Of a stretch of DNA of 17,979 nt, positions 1 through 8,856 are shown one piece after another (the stretch's first letter is position 1; every line of letters begins with the position of its first letter). A program made the translations under genes and the position numbers. The notes beneath the pieces are model-generated. The model worked only from the letters and a program-made list of their open reading frames with translations. It made no database searches and had not been told where the DNA came from. This DNA comes from Isotricha intestinalis (taxonomy: Eukaryota > Ciliophora > Litostomatea > Vestibuliferida > Isotrichidae): NCBI GenBank assembly GCA_023807065.1, contig JAJJLU010004130.1:1-17979 (forward strand). Direction: 5' to 3'.

Positions 1-171
1 TTAAATCATAATAATAATAATAATAAAATGGATGAATCAATGAATGTTAATGTTAGTCAATTTGGTGATTTAAATTCAACTTGTCAAAATACTCATAAAA
101 ATGCTGATAATAAAAATGAAGAAATTGAAGATAAATTAGAAAACATTGATATTAAAGAAGAAAGTAAATAA
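1..171 (+). CDS. C-terminal end of an Asn-rich protein (5' partial)
   Basis: Frame 1 is open from the first base to a TAA at 169-171 and gives the last 56 residues of a protein that begins upstream of the window. It starts with an Asn run encoded by an AAT-type microsatellite. It continues with a polar stretch and ends in an acidic/lysine-rich tail (EEIEDKLENIDIKEESK). Codon use (GAT, AAT, GAA, AAA) matches the other genes here. The ATG at 28 could only start a 47-residue peptide, and the frame is open before it, so an internal Met is more likely. No domain is recognisable and no function can be given. It could also be the last exon of an intron-containing gene. Confidence 0.6.
   Translation, partial: LNHNNNNNKMDESMNVNVSQFGDLNSTCQNTHKNADNKNEEIEDKLENIDIKEESK
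8..27. repeat. AAT-type trinucleotide microsatellite
   Basis: About six tandem ATA/AAT units lie inside the partial coding region and encode a short Asn run. Such runs are common in very AT-rich protist genomes. Confidence 0.85.
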
Positions 172-825
172 TTAATGTATTATTAATAAATATTTAAAAT
201 ATTTTTTAATATTTGAAAGTTTTTATATTTTTAAATATAAATTAATAATTTCAAATTAAATGAGGAATGAAGTAGTTATTTTATTTTTAATGATTATTTA
301 AATCATTAAAAAGTTATGATAAATAGTTTTAATAAATACATAAAATTAATAATTATTTTTTATTCCCTTTTTTGGGTAAACGACAAATTTTTAACAATGA
401 GAAAAATGATTCATAAAAATTATAAAAATAAAATATAGATAAAAGATGTGCTTATTGAATATTTATGCTGGGCTTTTTGTTTCATCATATATTTAAATTA
501 AATTATATTCTTATTAATAGATAATAATAACTATTTTATAGGTGATAAATAATTTTTAAAATTTAAGAAATTATTTTATATAATTAAATGATCTATATTT
601 TATTTTCTATTTATTATTTTCATCTTCTAAAATATTTTTTATGAAAATGATTACTTAAATCTAATAAAAAATCTAACTATTAGTCATATAAAATTGTTTT
701 AATTTATCTATCATTATTTACAATCAAAAAAATAATTATAAATTTTTAATAACTTGTTTCAAATAAAATATAAAATAGACTTTAAAAATCTAATATAAAA
801 TCAAAAAAAAAAAAAAAAATTAAAA
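172..825. other. Spacer between the partial gene and the VWA gene
   Basis: About 650 bases of AT-rich DNA with no reading frame of useful length on either strand. It must hold the 3' UTR of the upstream gene and the promoter and leader of the VWA gene. The last part is very A-rich and ends in a 17-A tract. A slightly less AT-rich patch near 446-485 matches no RNA gene I know. A small inverted repeat (AATGATT/AATCATT) sits near 288-306. Nothing else is seen. Confidence 0.6.
803..819 (+). repeat. 17-A homopolymer in the VWA gene leader
   Basis: An uninterrupted run of 17 A lies a few bases before the ATG at 826. It belongs to the A-rich leader seen before most genes here. Homopolymer length may be unreliable in an assembly. 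Confidence 0.8.
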
Positions 826-2997
826 ATGAAATTTGCAGGAGGAGAATACATTTATTTAACAAAGAAAAAATTAGAAAAATTAAAAAAAGAAAACCAAAAT
901 GAAAATGATAATTTATCTGCACCTCCAATATTAATGGAACCACCAATAATATCAGAAAGTAAAATATCTGAAAAATTAAAACAAAATTTAGACGCAATGG
1001 AAGTAGATAAAAAAAGTAACAATTCAAATTCTTGTTGCAGTTTTTCAGGAGATCATTTAGATGATAGATATTCAGGTTCTTTTGAAGATAATTTATCAAG
1101 TGAAGAACCAATGAATGTAGAAAAACCTAAAAAGCATAATGATGAAAATAAACAATTTTCACAAGAAACAGATATTAATATTTTAAGTATTGAATATGAA
1201 TCTATTTTAGATAAGGATTTTTCATTAAAAGAAAATCCAATTAGATGTAAATCTTGTCATGCTGTTGTTAATATGTTTTCTAATTTAAATTTAATTGAAA
1301 ATGATAAATATAAATGGGAATGTGAATTTTGTTCACAAATGAATGAAATTACTATTAATAAAGATTCTATTCCTTTAAATAAAAATATGGATTATATAAT
1401 TCAAGAACCAAAAATAAAAGAAGAAACACCAAAAATAGGAGAAAAAGCAATAAATGAAAATGATGATACATCATTAATTTTTTGTTTTGATATTTCAGGA
1501 AGTATGTCTCAATCTTATACAGTATCAAAAGAAATATATGATAAAATCGCAGGAACAAAAAATAAACATAAAAAAAAAAATTTTATGAATCCTCAAAATA
1601 TGAATATGAATATGAATATGATGAATAACCTAAATTATAATTTTAATATGAATCAAAATATGTATGATTATTCATCTGATGAAGATCAATATGATTTTAA
1701 TTATAATTATCAGAAATTTTCAAATAGTGTAACAAGACTAGAAACATTGCAAACCGCTATTTCATCAAATATAAAAAAAATAACTAAAGAATCACCAAAT
1801 AAAAAAGTTGGATTAGTAACTTTTAATTCAAAAGTCACTGTTTATGGTGATTGTACATCAAATAAATTAATACTAGATAAAAATAATATGAATGATGAAA
1901 AAACAATAATTGAATTAGGAGAAAAAAATGCATCAATAATATCAAATCCAATTTCAAAATCATCAAATAAAATTTTAACAAAATTAAATAATGTAGATGA
2001 AAATGGAACAACTGCATTAGGACCTGCAATTTTATTATCTTTATCATTATTAAAAAATGCAAAAAAAGGAAGTAGAATATTCTTATGTACTGATGGTTTA
2101 GCAAATGAAGGAATAGGAAAATTAGAAGGTGAAGAAAATTTAGAAAAAGAAAAAGAATTTTATGAAAAAATAGGGAATGATGCAAAAGAAAAAGGTTATT
2201 CTATAAGTTTAATTACTTTTAAAGATCAACATTCTGGAATTGAAATATTAATGAAAATGGTTGAAAAAAGTGGAGGTGATGTTATAAGAGTTACTCCAGA
2301 AGAAATTTGTGATGATTTTTCTGATTTATTAGAAAATAATATTATTGGAAATAATGCTACTTTAGAAATTATTTTACCTAAAATGTTAATGTTTAGAAAT
2401 GAAAAAAATGAGTATTTAAGTAATTATGATTCCAATTATAAAAGAACAATAGGAAATATTAAAAGTGATATGATTGATTATTTTGAATTTAAATTTAAAA
2501 AAAGTAAAATTCTTTCTGATATGAAAGTGGATTTAAAAGAATTTGGAAAAATTCCTATTCAAGCAATGATAGAATATTCAGATAATAATAATGGTAAATA
2601 TGTTAAAGTTTTTACAGAATTAAAGACAATATCTTCTAATAAAGAAAAAATTTTAGAAAAAGCAGATTTTGACATTGTTTCTGGAAATGCAATGCAAAAA
2701 TCAGCTAAAATTGCAATGGAAGGTAGATTAAGGGATGCTCAAAAAAATACTATGGCTTGGAAAAAATTTTTGAGTTCAAATCAAAATATGAATCAAAGAA
2801 GCACTGAAAGTTATAATCTATTCAAAGCTAATATGAATAATTTTAATCAAAATTTAGTTTCTGCTCAATGTTCAAATTTAAATAATAGAGTTAGTGATAG
2901 ATTAGCAAATCAAATGTTAAATTTTAGTAATAATAATCAATTTGGTTCAAGAACTATGCAAATGATTGAGAGAAAGAAAAAGAATAAGAAAAAATAA
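826..2997 (+). CDS. Sec23/24-type zinc finger and von Willebrand A domain protein
   Basis: 723 residues. In order: a Ser/Asn/Glu-rich N-terminus (1-135); a treble-clef-like zinc site with Cys141, Cys144, Cys166 and Cys169 (CKSC...CEFC), as in Sec23/Sec24 and related proteins; then a VWA domain from about 215. The metal site (MIDAS) looks intact: DISGSMS with Asp222, Ser224 and Ser226, a Thr at GTTALGPA (395-396), and TDG at 422-424. A low-complexity Asn/Met/Tyr insert of about 55 residues (244-300) splits the VWA fold between the first strand and the first helix (RLETLQTAI). After the VWA come a beta-rich part and a helical segment (AMEGRLRDAQKNTMAWKKFL), then a basic tail ending in Lys. The zinc finger, VWA and 'GTTALGPA...LCTDGLANEG' set resembles the VWA part of proteins such as Dictyostelium CpRas1, but no Ras domain is present. 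Likely a cytosolic scaffold or adaptor; its partner is unknown. The start is supported by the A-rich leader. Confidence 0.85.
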   Translation: MKFAGGEYIYLTKKKLEKLKKENQNENDNLSAPPILMEPPIISESKISEKLKQNLDAMEVDKKSNNSNSCCSFSGDHLDDRYSGSFEDNLSSEEPMNVEKPKKHNDENKQFSQETDINILSIEYESILDKDFSLKENPIRCKSCHAVVNMFSNLNLIENDKYKWECEFCSQMNEITINKDSIPLNKNMDYIIQEPKIKEETPKIGEKAINENDDTSLIFCFDISGSMSQSYTVSKEIYDKIAGTKNKHKKKNFMNPQNMNMNMNMMNNLNYNFNMNQNMYDYSSDEDQYDFNYNYQKFSNSVTRLETLQTAISSNIKKITKESPNKKVGLVTFNSKVTVYGDCTSNKLILDKNNMNDEKTIIELGEKNASIISNPISKSSNKILTKLNNVDENGTTALGPAILLSLSLLKNAKKGSRIFLCTDGLANEGIGKLEGEENLEKEKEFYEKIGNDAKEKGYSISLITFKDQHSGIEILMKMVEKSGGDVIRVTPEEICDDFSDLLENNIIGNNATLEIILPKMLMFRNEKNEYLSNYDSNYKRTIGNIKSDMIDYFEFKFKKSKILSDMKVDLKEFGKIPIQAMIEYSDNNNGKYVKVFTELKTISSNKEKILEKADFDIVSGNAMQKSAKIAMEGRLRDAQKNTMAWKKFLSSNQNMNQRSTESYNLFKANMNNFNQNLVSAQCSNLNNRVSDRLANQMLNFSNNNQFGSRTMQMIERKKKNKKK
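1597..1620 (+). repeat. (AATATG)4 hexanucleotide repeat coding (Asn-Met)4
   Basis: Four perfect AATATG units lie inside the VWA gene and make the Asn-Met core of the insert. It probably arose by slippage and may vary in length between strains. Confidence 0.85.
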
Positions 2998-3781
2998 TTA
3001 AATAGATATTTATTAATTTTGCTAATTATTTTTTATTAATATTCAAAAATCATAAATTTTTCCATTTCATTTTTTTTTCTATTCTTTTTTCTTTTTCCTA
3101 TTTCAAATATCTTTATAATTATCATATTTACAATTAATCTTTAAATTATTTAAATAATTTTCAATGATTAATTATAATCTTATAATTATATTTGTAAAAA
3201 TAATTTTGAATAAAAATTTTTAATATTAAAACAATTATTTTCTTTTAATTCATTTTCAATTAAAATATTAAATTTTTAAAATAACATTGGAATATGGCAA
3301 ATTAATTTAATTTATTTATGTTTTATTTTCTTCTTTTTTTTAATGGTTACAAAAGAGTATTCATTTTTAATTATGAAAATTAAACAATTTTGACAAAAGA
3401 TAAAAGAAAGAAATCAATAATAAACAATAATGTGTTTGTGGGGAATATTTAATTTAACTTTTAAAAAAAGATTATTTATTAATAACATCAATTATGAAAT
3501 TATATCTTGTTAATAATTTTTATTTGATTATTATTCAATTACTATTTAATTTTTTAATGGAGAAGCTGAAAATATATATACTGTGATTCATAAAAATAAA
3601 AAAAGAAATATAATATCAAAAATTTTTCCTAATTTTTTTAAAATTTCATTAATTTAATGGCAAAAATATTTTAATCTATTACTTATAAATCTAGTAGAGA
3701 AGATATTACTTCATTAGAAACTAAAATATTGATGAAAGATTAAATTTGATAGATAATAATTGAATATTAAATATATAAAGG
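2998..3781. other. Spacer after the VWA gene, no intact gene
   Basis: No usable reading frame. The first part is T-rich and carries the 3' UTR of the VWA gene. Locally less AT-rich patches occur near 3428-3445 and 3555-3590. Around 3556 a short frame reads NGEAENIYTVIHKNKKRN and runs 34 codons to a TAA. It has no start and neighbouring frames look equally plausible, so I do not call it a gene. It may belong with the possible relic that follows. Confidence 0.45.
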
Positions 3782-4291
3782 AATTAATGGCTCCATAGAC
3801 AGTTTTATACTACACCAGATAACTTTACAGATCAGACATTCTTAATATTAGATAAAGATTGTTTCATATAGGAAGAAAGGAAACAAATTAAATACTCAGT
3901 TAAGAAAGAGAAAGAATAAAGATTGGAAATAATGTTAAAATAATAAGTTTAACAAAAAACATAAGGAAAAATAGTTATTAAAGATGTAGAAAAGTTTAAA
4001 AAATTAATAATGGGGATAACATTGAAGTTTTTTTATAAAAAATATCGAAAGAATTCAAGATTGATTAAAACCAAGAATAATACATACATTCACAAATTAA
4101 AAAAAGAAATATATGTATAAACAAAAGAAGAAGGTTAAAAATAAAAAAAAGATATGAAATAATCATAATTAATACCAGGTATGACTTAATTTCCAAAAAA
4201 AAATAATTAAAAAAATATTATAAATAATTCAAATAAAAAAAATTAAATAAATAAATAAAAAATTTATCTTAAACATTCCCAAAAAGAAAAA
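3782..4291 (+). pseudogene. Possible decayed coding sequence upstream of RRS1
   Basis: This stretch is purine-rich on the + strand and locally richer in G+C (3788-3840) than the surrounding spacers, as coding DNA is here. In the frame starting at 3782 it has no TGA up to the RRS1 ATG, but about 16 TAA/TAG codons, so it cannot be translated under the code its neighbours use. The segment at 3788-3844 reads WLHRQFYTTPDNFTDQTFL. By eye this resembles the start of GPI2/PIG-C proteins, which have a PDNYxDxxFL motif. What follows is charged and not the membrane segments of that family. A second frame takes over near 4010 (NGDNIEVFL). C-to-T decay of Gln codons could explain many of the TAAs, but the TAA frequency is also about what the base composition predicts. 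The relic call is tentative. Confidence 0.25.
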
Positions 4292-5185
4292 ATGTCTGAA
4301 ATAAAGAATAACATATCAATAGATTATGGAAATCTTTTATTAACCGATTCATCAAATTACAAAAATTTAACAGAATCAAAAATAAATACAGCTTTAAAGC
4401 AAAATTACATAAATTTTTCAAAAGGTTTATTTGAAATATTAAAAAATCAAATAGGAGAAGAAGATGAAAATAGAGATTATGATAAAGAAAAAGATGAAAT
4501 TCAATTACCAAAAAAAATAATAAATTTACCAAGATCTCTTCCAATTCCAAAACCAAAGCCAATGACAAAATGGGAAAAATATAAAAAAGAAAAAGGAATT
4601 ACTCAAAGAAAAAGAAGTAGAATGGTTTATTCTGAAATTGCTAAAGATTGGGTTCCTAGATGGGGAAAAGGTTCTATTAAAAAAATAGAAAATGAAACTA
4701 ATTGGGCTTTAGAAGAAAAACAATTTGGAGTTAATCCTTTTGAACAAAAAAATCAAGAAAAAAAATTATTAATTCAAAAACAAAAAATTAGAGAAATGAA
4801 AAATAAAATTAGAAATTCTAATGAAAATAATTTTAATAGTATTTCTTATTTGAAAAATAAAAAAAATAATAAAAATATTTCTTTAGATGAAAATAATGAA
4901 AATAAGAAAAGTAATAATAAAATTAGTAGAAAAGAAAAAAAAAAATTAAAAGCTGAGAAAGAAATAAAAAGACTTGAACAAGATAAAAAAAATTTAGGAA
5001 GAAGATTAGAACAAATTCAAAAATCTACTCGTTCAATGGGAAGATATGATAAAAAATTAAAAAATGAAAAAGAATTAAATATGATAAAAAAAAAGAGAGT
5101 TGATAAAGATATTCTTCAATCAAGAAAAAAAGAAAAAAGTAGAGATAAAATGATAATGGATGGTATTTTAAATAGTAAAAAATAA
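4292..5185 (+). CDS. RRS1: Ribosome biogenesis regulatory protein RRS1
   Basis: 297 residues. The N-terminal core carries the RRS1 hallmarks: SIDYGNLLLTD (9-19), corresponding to the family's 'VDLGNLL' start; a Pro/Lys stretch LPIPKPKPMTKWEKYKKEKG (83-102); and KDWVPRWGKGS (118-128), matching the family's 'KEWKPRWGY'. Known role: in the nucleolus Rrs1 pairs with Rpf2 to bring the 5S RNP (5S rRNA, uL18, uL5) into the pre-60S ribosome. The C-terminal half (about 150-297) is a Lys/Asn/Glu-rich tail with coiled-coil character and KKEK-type basic clusters, as expected for a nucleolar rRNA-binding protein. The family core is complete and the start sits where family members begin, after an A-rich leader, so no N-terminal extension is needed. 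It is convergent with the zinc finger gene downstream. Confidence 0.93.
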   Translation: MSEIKNNISIDYGNLLLTDSSNYKNLTESKINTALKQNYINFSKGLFEILKNQIGEEDENRDYDKEKDEIQLPKKIINLPRSLPIPKPKPMTKWEKYKKEKGITQRKRSRMVYSEIAKDWVPRWGKGSIKKIENETNWALEEKQFGVNPFEQKNQEKKLLIQKQKIREMKNKIRNSNENNFNSISYLKNKKNNKNISLDENNENKKSNNKISRKEKKKLKAEKEIKRLEQDKKNLGRRLEQIQKSTRSMGRYDKKLKNEKELNMIKKKRVDKDILQSRKKEKSRDKMIMDGILNSKK

Positions 5186-5516
5186 AATAATTATTTTAAT
5201 AAATAAATCATTCATTGTATGTAATAATATTTTTTATTAAATTTTTTTTAATTTTTTTATAGTCATTTATATTTTAAATACATTAATTTATTTGTTAATT
5301 CTAAACAAAAATTTATTGTTCCTTAAATATATTTCATTGGAAAAACAAGATGAAAAAACATATGTTTTAATCCTTAAAAACATTTATATATAAAAAACGT
5401 TTTTATTTTTCATTTCCTATATTATAAATTATTATTATAACCAAGCTTAATCCTTTATTGCATAAATAAAAATTTTATATACAAAATATACATTTTTAAG
5501 TTTCTAAAAATGTAAG
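5186..5516. other. Convergent intergenic spacer
   Basis: 331 bases between two 3' ends. It should hold the 3' UTRs and poly(A) sites of RRS1 (+) and the zinc finger gene (-). AT-rich with several T- and A-runs. No frame, RNA gene or strong hairpin is seen. Confidence 0.55.
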
Positions 5517-6443
5517 TTAAATTTCACTAGGAAATTTATTAATATTACTAAATTGCTTCAATAATAAATCAGAACTATCTTTTGGTAATTGACATCTGTT
5601 ACAAACATTTCTAAAAGCAAAATTTAAATTTTTACAAGAAAAACAAGTCCAATCACCTATTCTTTCAGAAAAATGTTTTTGAGATTTTTTATCATTAATA
5701 ATAATAAAGGATGAAGTTGGATTTATTATTTTTTTATAATCTAAATAATTATTATTATTTACATTTTTATTATAAAAATTATTATTTTTTTTCTTAAGTA
5801 ATTTCGGACTTTTATTTCTTTTACATCTATTACATTTATTTCTATTTTCATAATTAAAATTATTACAAAAATTACAAATCCATCCTTTTTTTCCATGCAT
5901 TTCTATAATATAATTATTTCCGTTTGAAACAAATAAATGGCTAAAATTATTATTATTATTAATTGTGTTATTCATTGAATTAAATATTTCTTTACTTAAA
6001 GTCTGATTTGAATTGATTATATTAAATTGATTATTTATATTAAAGTTAATAATAGGATGATTCAATAAATTTTGATTAATCGGATTTGTATTTTGGTAAC
6101 AAACAGTATTTGCTTTTGTTTCAATAAAATCATCTTCATTACTATTATCAAATGAATTATCGTTCGAATAATCTGAATTTGAATCTTGATTTAATTCAAA
6201 AGTATTTTTTCTTATAAAATTACTGCTTTTTTCCAAATCATTATTTTGTGAATATTTTCTCAATAAATATTTATTACTTGTATCATAATATGATATTAAT
6301 GGTGATGTATATTGACTTTTTATTTTTGGAGAATTATTTGATTTTAAATCTGAATATTCTGTTTTTTCTGTTATTTCAGAAATTGAATGATTTTGTTGAA
6401 TGAAATTGTAATTGTTTAATTTTGAGTTGAACATGAGACTCAT
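5517..6443 (-). CDS. Protein with two RanBP2-type zinc fingers
   Basis: 308 residues. The first 180 are a disordered Asn/Ser-rich region with long Asn runs. Two RanBP2-type zinc fingers follow, pattern W-x-C-x2-C-x10-C-x2-C. Finger 1 is Trp188 with Cys190/193/204/207 (WICNFCNNFNYENRNKCNRC). Finger 2 is Trp265 with Cys267/270/281/284 (GDWTCFSCKNLNFAFRNVC). Both carry the central Asn and the Arg before the third Cys seen in the RNA-binding subgroup (ZRANB2, FUS/EWS/TAF15), which reads single-stranded GGU. Finger 2, with 'GDW.C..C...NFA.R..CNRC', is the more canonical. Single-stranded RNA binding, for example in splicing or mRNA control, is the best guess. Ubiquitin binding, typical of the NZF subgroup, is less likely because the Thr-Phe pair is absent. 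The start at 6443 has an A-rich leader (ATAAAATAAA before ATG). Confidence 0.88.
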   Translation of the reverse strand: MSLMFNSKLNNYNFIQQNHSISEITEKTEYSDLKSNNSPKIKSQYTSPLISYYDTSNKYLLRKYSQNNDLEKSSNFIRKNTFELNQDSNSDYSNDNSFDNSNEDDFIETKANTVCYQNTNPINQNLLNHPIINFNINNQFNIINSNQTLSKEIFNSMNNTINNNNNFSHLFVSNGNNYIIEMHGKKGWICNFCNNFNYENRNKCNRCKRNKSPKLLKKKNNNFYNKNVNNNNYLDYKKIINPTSSFIIINDKKSQKHFSERIGDWTCFSCKNLNFAFRNVCNRCQLPKDSSDLLLKQFSNINKFPSEI

Positions 6444-6625
6444 TTTATTTTATGATATATATTTTTATAATCATATATTATAATAATAATTTTTTATTAT
6501 AGAAATTTATTGATATCTATTTGATTCAATAAATCTTAAAAGTTAAATATTAAATATATTATATTTATTTCGTTAGATATTCAAAAAAATTTAATTTATA
6601 TTATTTAGTTTAATTATTATTTTAC

Positions 6626-8110
6626 TTAATTATTTTTTAAATTTGAATAAGTTGAATAATTTGAAACTGAATTATTATCATTATTATTATTATTTTGGTT
6701 AGAAATATATGTTGATGTTTCATAATTGCTTTTAGAAGATTTTTTTCTTTGAATTTTTTTTATTTTTTTTCCTTTTTTTGAATGATTATAATTTATTTGA
6801 TTTGAATTAGAACTTTTAAAAGTTAATTGATTTGAAGGAAGTTTTTCATTATTAATTTTTCCTGATGATTTACTCCTTAAAACTTTATTTTTAGAATTTG
6901 ATTTATTTTCATTATTATTTATATAAGTAATTCCCGAATTTATATTTACTATATTTTTATTATTATTATTATATTTTTTCATTTTATAATTTTTATTTTC
7001 TTGATTTGGATTTTGATATAATTTTTTTTCCAAATCAATTATTCTTTGTTCTAAATTTTTAAAAATTTGATATTTATCTTCTCTATTTGAAGTTAAGTTA
7101 TTAATTTGATAATTTCCTACTCCTTGTTCTAAAATTTCATTTTGGAAATGAGGAACTTTTAAATTTTCATCATTTTTATTTTCCTTTTTTTCAACACTTT
7201 CATTAATATCTTTTTCTGATTTACTATTAAAATCTTCTTTAACATTATTGTTTTCTAATTTGGAAATTTTATGAATATTATTATTGTTTAATATATTTTG
7301 AATTAATTTTTCTATTTCTATAAATTTATTTTGTAATTCTTGAATATTTAAAATTTTCTTTGATTGAATTCCAAATAAAAAATCAATTTTATTAATAAAA
7401 ATATTTACTATTTCAATATATTTACCACATTCTTCTAATTCTAATTCATTATTTTTAATTTGAATTTTTAACATCTTATTTTCATTAATATAATTATTAG
7501 AATTTTCATCTATTCTTATTTCAAAATTTTTTATTTTTTGATTCAATAAATCCACTTCTTGATTTTTTATACTTTCTAATTGTTTTATTTTTTTTTCATT
7601 ATTTTCTTTTTCTTCTTCAATTTTATTTAATTGTGAATTTAATTGATCAATTATATTTTTATATTTTTCAATGTCTACATTATTATTATTTATTTTTGAA
7701 TTGTTATTTTCCTCTAAATATTTTTTTAAAGTTTCATTTTCAATTTTTAAAGATTCATTTTCTTCTTTTAATTTTTTTATTTCTTCTTTTAATTCTTCTT
7801 CATTATTATTAATTTTTAAATTATTTATTTCTTTTGTAATAAATACATTTGGATTGATATTTTTATTAAAAGAAGATTTTTCATTATTAAATTGATTTAT
7901 TGTTTTAAATTTTTGTGAAGGTTCAACATCTAAATTTTTAAAATTTTTTGAAATTTTTCCTATTTGATTTAAGTGATTGTTACTCTTGAAATTTTCATCA
8001 GAAAGAATATCAATATTATCATCTATAGTATTTTTTTTATTTTTTAAGTTATCTAATTGCTTTTTATGTTGTTGAATAATATCATCAATCCAAGAAGAAT
8101 CATCATTCAT
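6626..8110 (-). CDS. Coiled-coil protein of unknown function
   Basis: 494 residues. A short N-terminal segment (MNDDSSWIDDIIQQHKKQ) precedes a low-complexity linker. A long predicted coiled coil follows at about 95-275, with Leu/Ile heptads (for example EEIKKLKEENESLKIENETL). A second short one lies at about 350-370 (IFKNLEQRIIDLEKKLYQ). The C-terminal 120 residues are Asn/Ser/Lys-rich with basic clusters such as KKGKKIKKIQRKKSSK. There is no signal peptide or membrane segment. I do not recognise the family. The layout (acidic start, coiled coil, basic disordered tail) is common in centrosome/basal-body and cytoskeletal proteins of ciliated protists, but that is only a guess. The N-terminal 'WIDDIIQQH' motif is the best handle for homology. 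It lies tandem with the zinc finger gene (182-base gap) and divergent from the CDPK gene. Confidence 0.8.
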   Translation of the reverse strand: MNDDSSWIDDIIQQHKKQLDNLKNKKNTIDDNIDILSDENFKSNNHLNQIGKISKNFKNLDVEPSQKFKTINQFNNEKSSFNKNINPNVFITKEINNLKINNNEEELKEEIKKLKEENESLKIENETLKKYLEENNNSKINNNNVDIEKYKNIIDQLNSQLNKIEEEKENNEKKIKQLESIKNQEVDLLNQKIKNFEIRIDENSNNYINENKMLKIQIKNNELELEECGKYIEIVNIFINKIDFLFGIQSKKILNIQELQNKFIEIEKLIQNILNNNNIHKISKLENNNVKEDFNSKSEKDINESVEKKENKNDENLKVPHFQNEILEQGVGNYQINNLTSNREDKYQIFKNLEQRIIDLEKKLYQNPNQENKNYKMKKYNNNNKNIVNINSGITYINNNENKSNSKNKVLRSKSSGKINNEKLPSNQLTFKSSNSNQINYNHSKKGKKIKKIQRKKSSKSNYETSTYISNQNNNNNDNNSVSNYSTYSNLKNN

Positions 8111-8856
8111 TATTTTTCAATTTAAAAATTATTTTTTTATTTATTCAAACAATGAATACAAATGTTTTTAAAAAATCTTTTAAAATACCAGTTATTTTTT
8201 TATTGCTTTTTTCATATATTATAAATAAACCGAATTAAGAAGAATATTGTTTTTTATATTTTCTTTATTTGATTATTTTTCTTTTTGAATATATTTTTTT
8301 ACAAAAAACTAATTAAATATTGGATAAAGTAAATACTTAATTTGAAATTCTTCTAAATTTAATATTCATATTATTATTTGTCTTATTAAATATAAAACTT
8401 AAACAATTTACACCATTTCAATCTTTTCAATCTAAAATTTGATGATTGAAAATTATACTTTTATATTCTTGTATATTTTCATTGGTAATTATAATGTTTA
8501 TTATTAAAATAAAGTATTGAAACAAACATATGGAACAAAAATTACGTTGAAAAACTAATTTTTCATAAATTATCTATTTTAACAGTTTCATAGTTTATTA
8601 AGAAAATTTTAAAATAATTTTATTTATGATGGAGGTATTTTAATTTAATAAAAAACATATATTTTTAATTTTGTGAATAAAAAAAAAAATAACTTAAAAA
8701 TTTTTATAAATACAAATTGGAAATTATTCTATATTATTAATTTTTCACCAATAAAATCAATTTAAAACATTAAAAGATAGAGATATGAATTTCTAAATCC
8801 AGAAAGAATTAAAAAAATATTAAATAAAAAAAATAAAATTCAAATCATAATAAAAA
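8111..8856. other. Divergent promoter region between coiled-coil gene and CDPK
   Basis: 746 bases between two 5' ends, so it must carry both promoters and leaders. No frame of useful length, no RNA gene and no clear TATA-type site can be picked out in such AT-rich DNA. The side next to the CDPK (about 8790-8856) becomes A-rich on the + strand and ends AATAAAAAATG, the same leader style as other genes here. Confidence 0.5.

Noticed and set aside
1835..2185. Antisense frames opposite the VWA, WD40, CDPK and GTPase genes
   Set aside because: Leu/Phe/Ile-rich mirror images of AT-rich coding DNA, without domains or starts of their own.
3657..3740. Ubiquitin-like start (MAKIF, stop, SITYKSS) in the spacer
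   Set aside because: The similarity to the ubiquitin N-terminus is only a few residues, broken by stops and a frame change, and other frames look just as protein-like. Not supportable.
3421..4291. A whole-window alternative genetic code (all stops as sense)
   Set aside because: Eight long frames have no in-frame TAA, TAG or TGA and end cleanly in these codons. Treating stops as sense makes every spacer frame look open, so it proves nothing.
3851..5185. N-terminal extension of RRS1 in the same frame upstream of 4292
   Set aside because: It needs many TAA/TAG codons to be read through, and RRS1 proteins start at about the position of the ATG at 4292.
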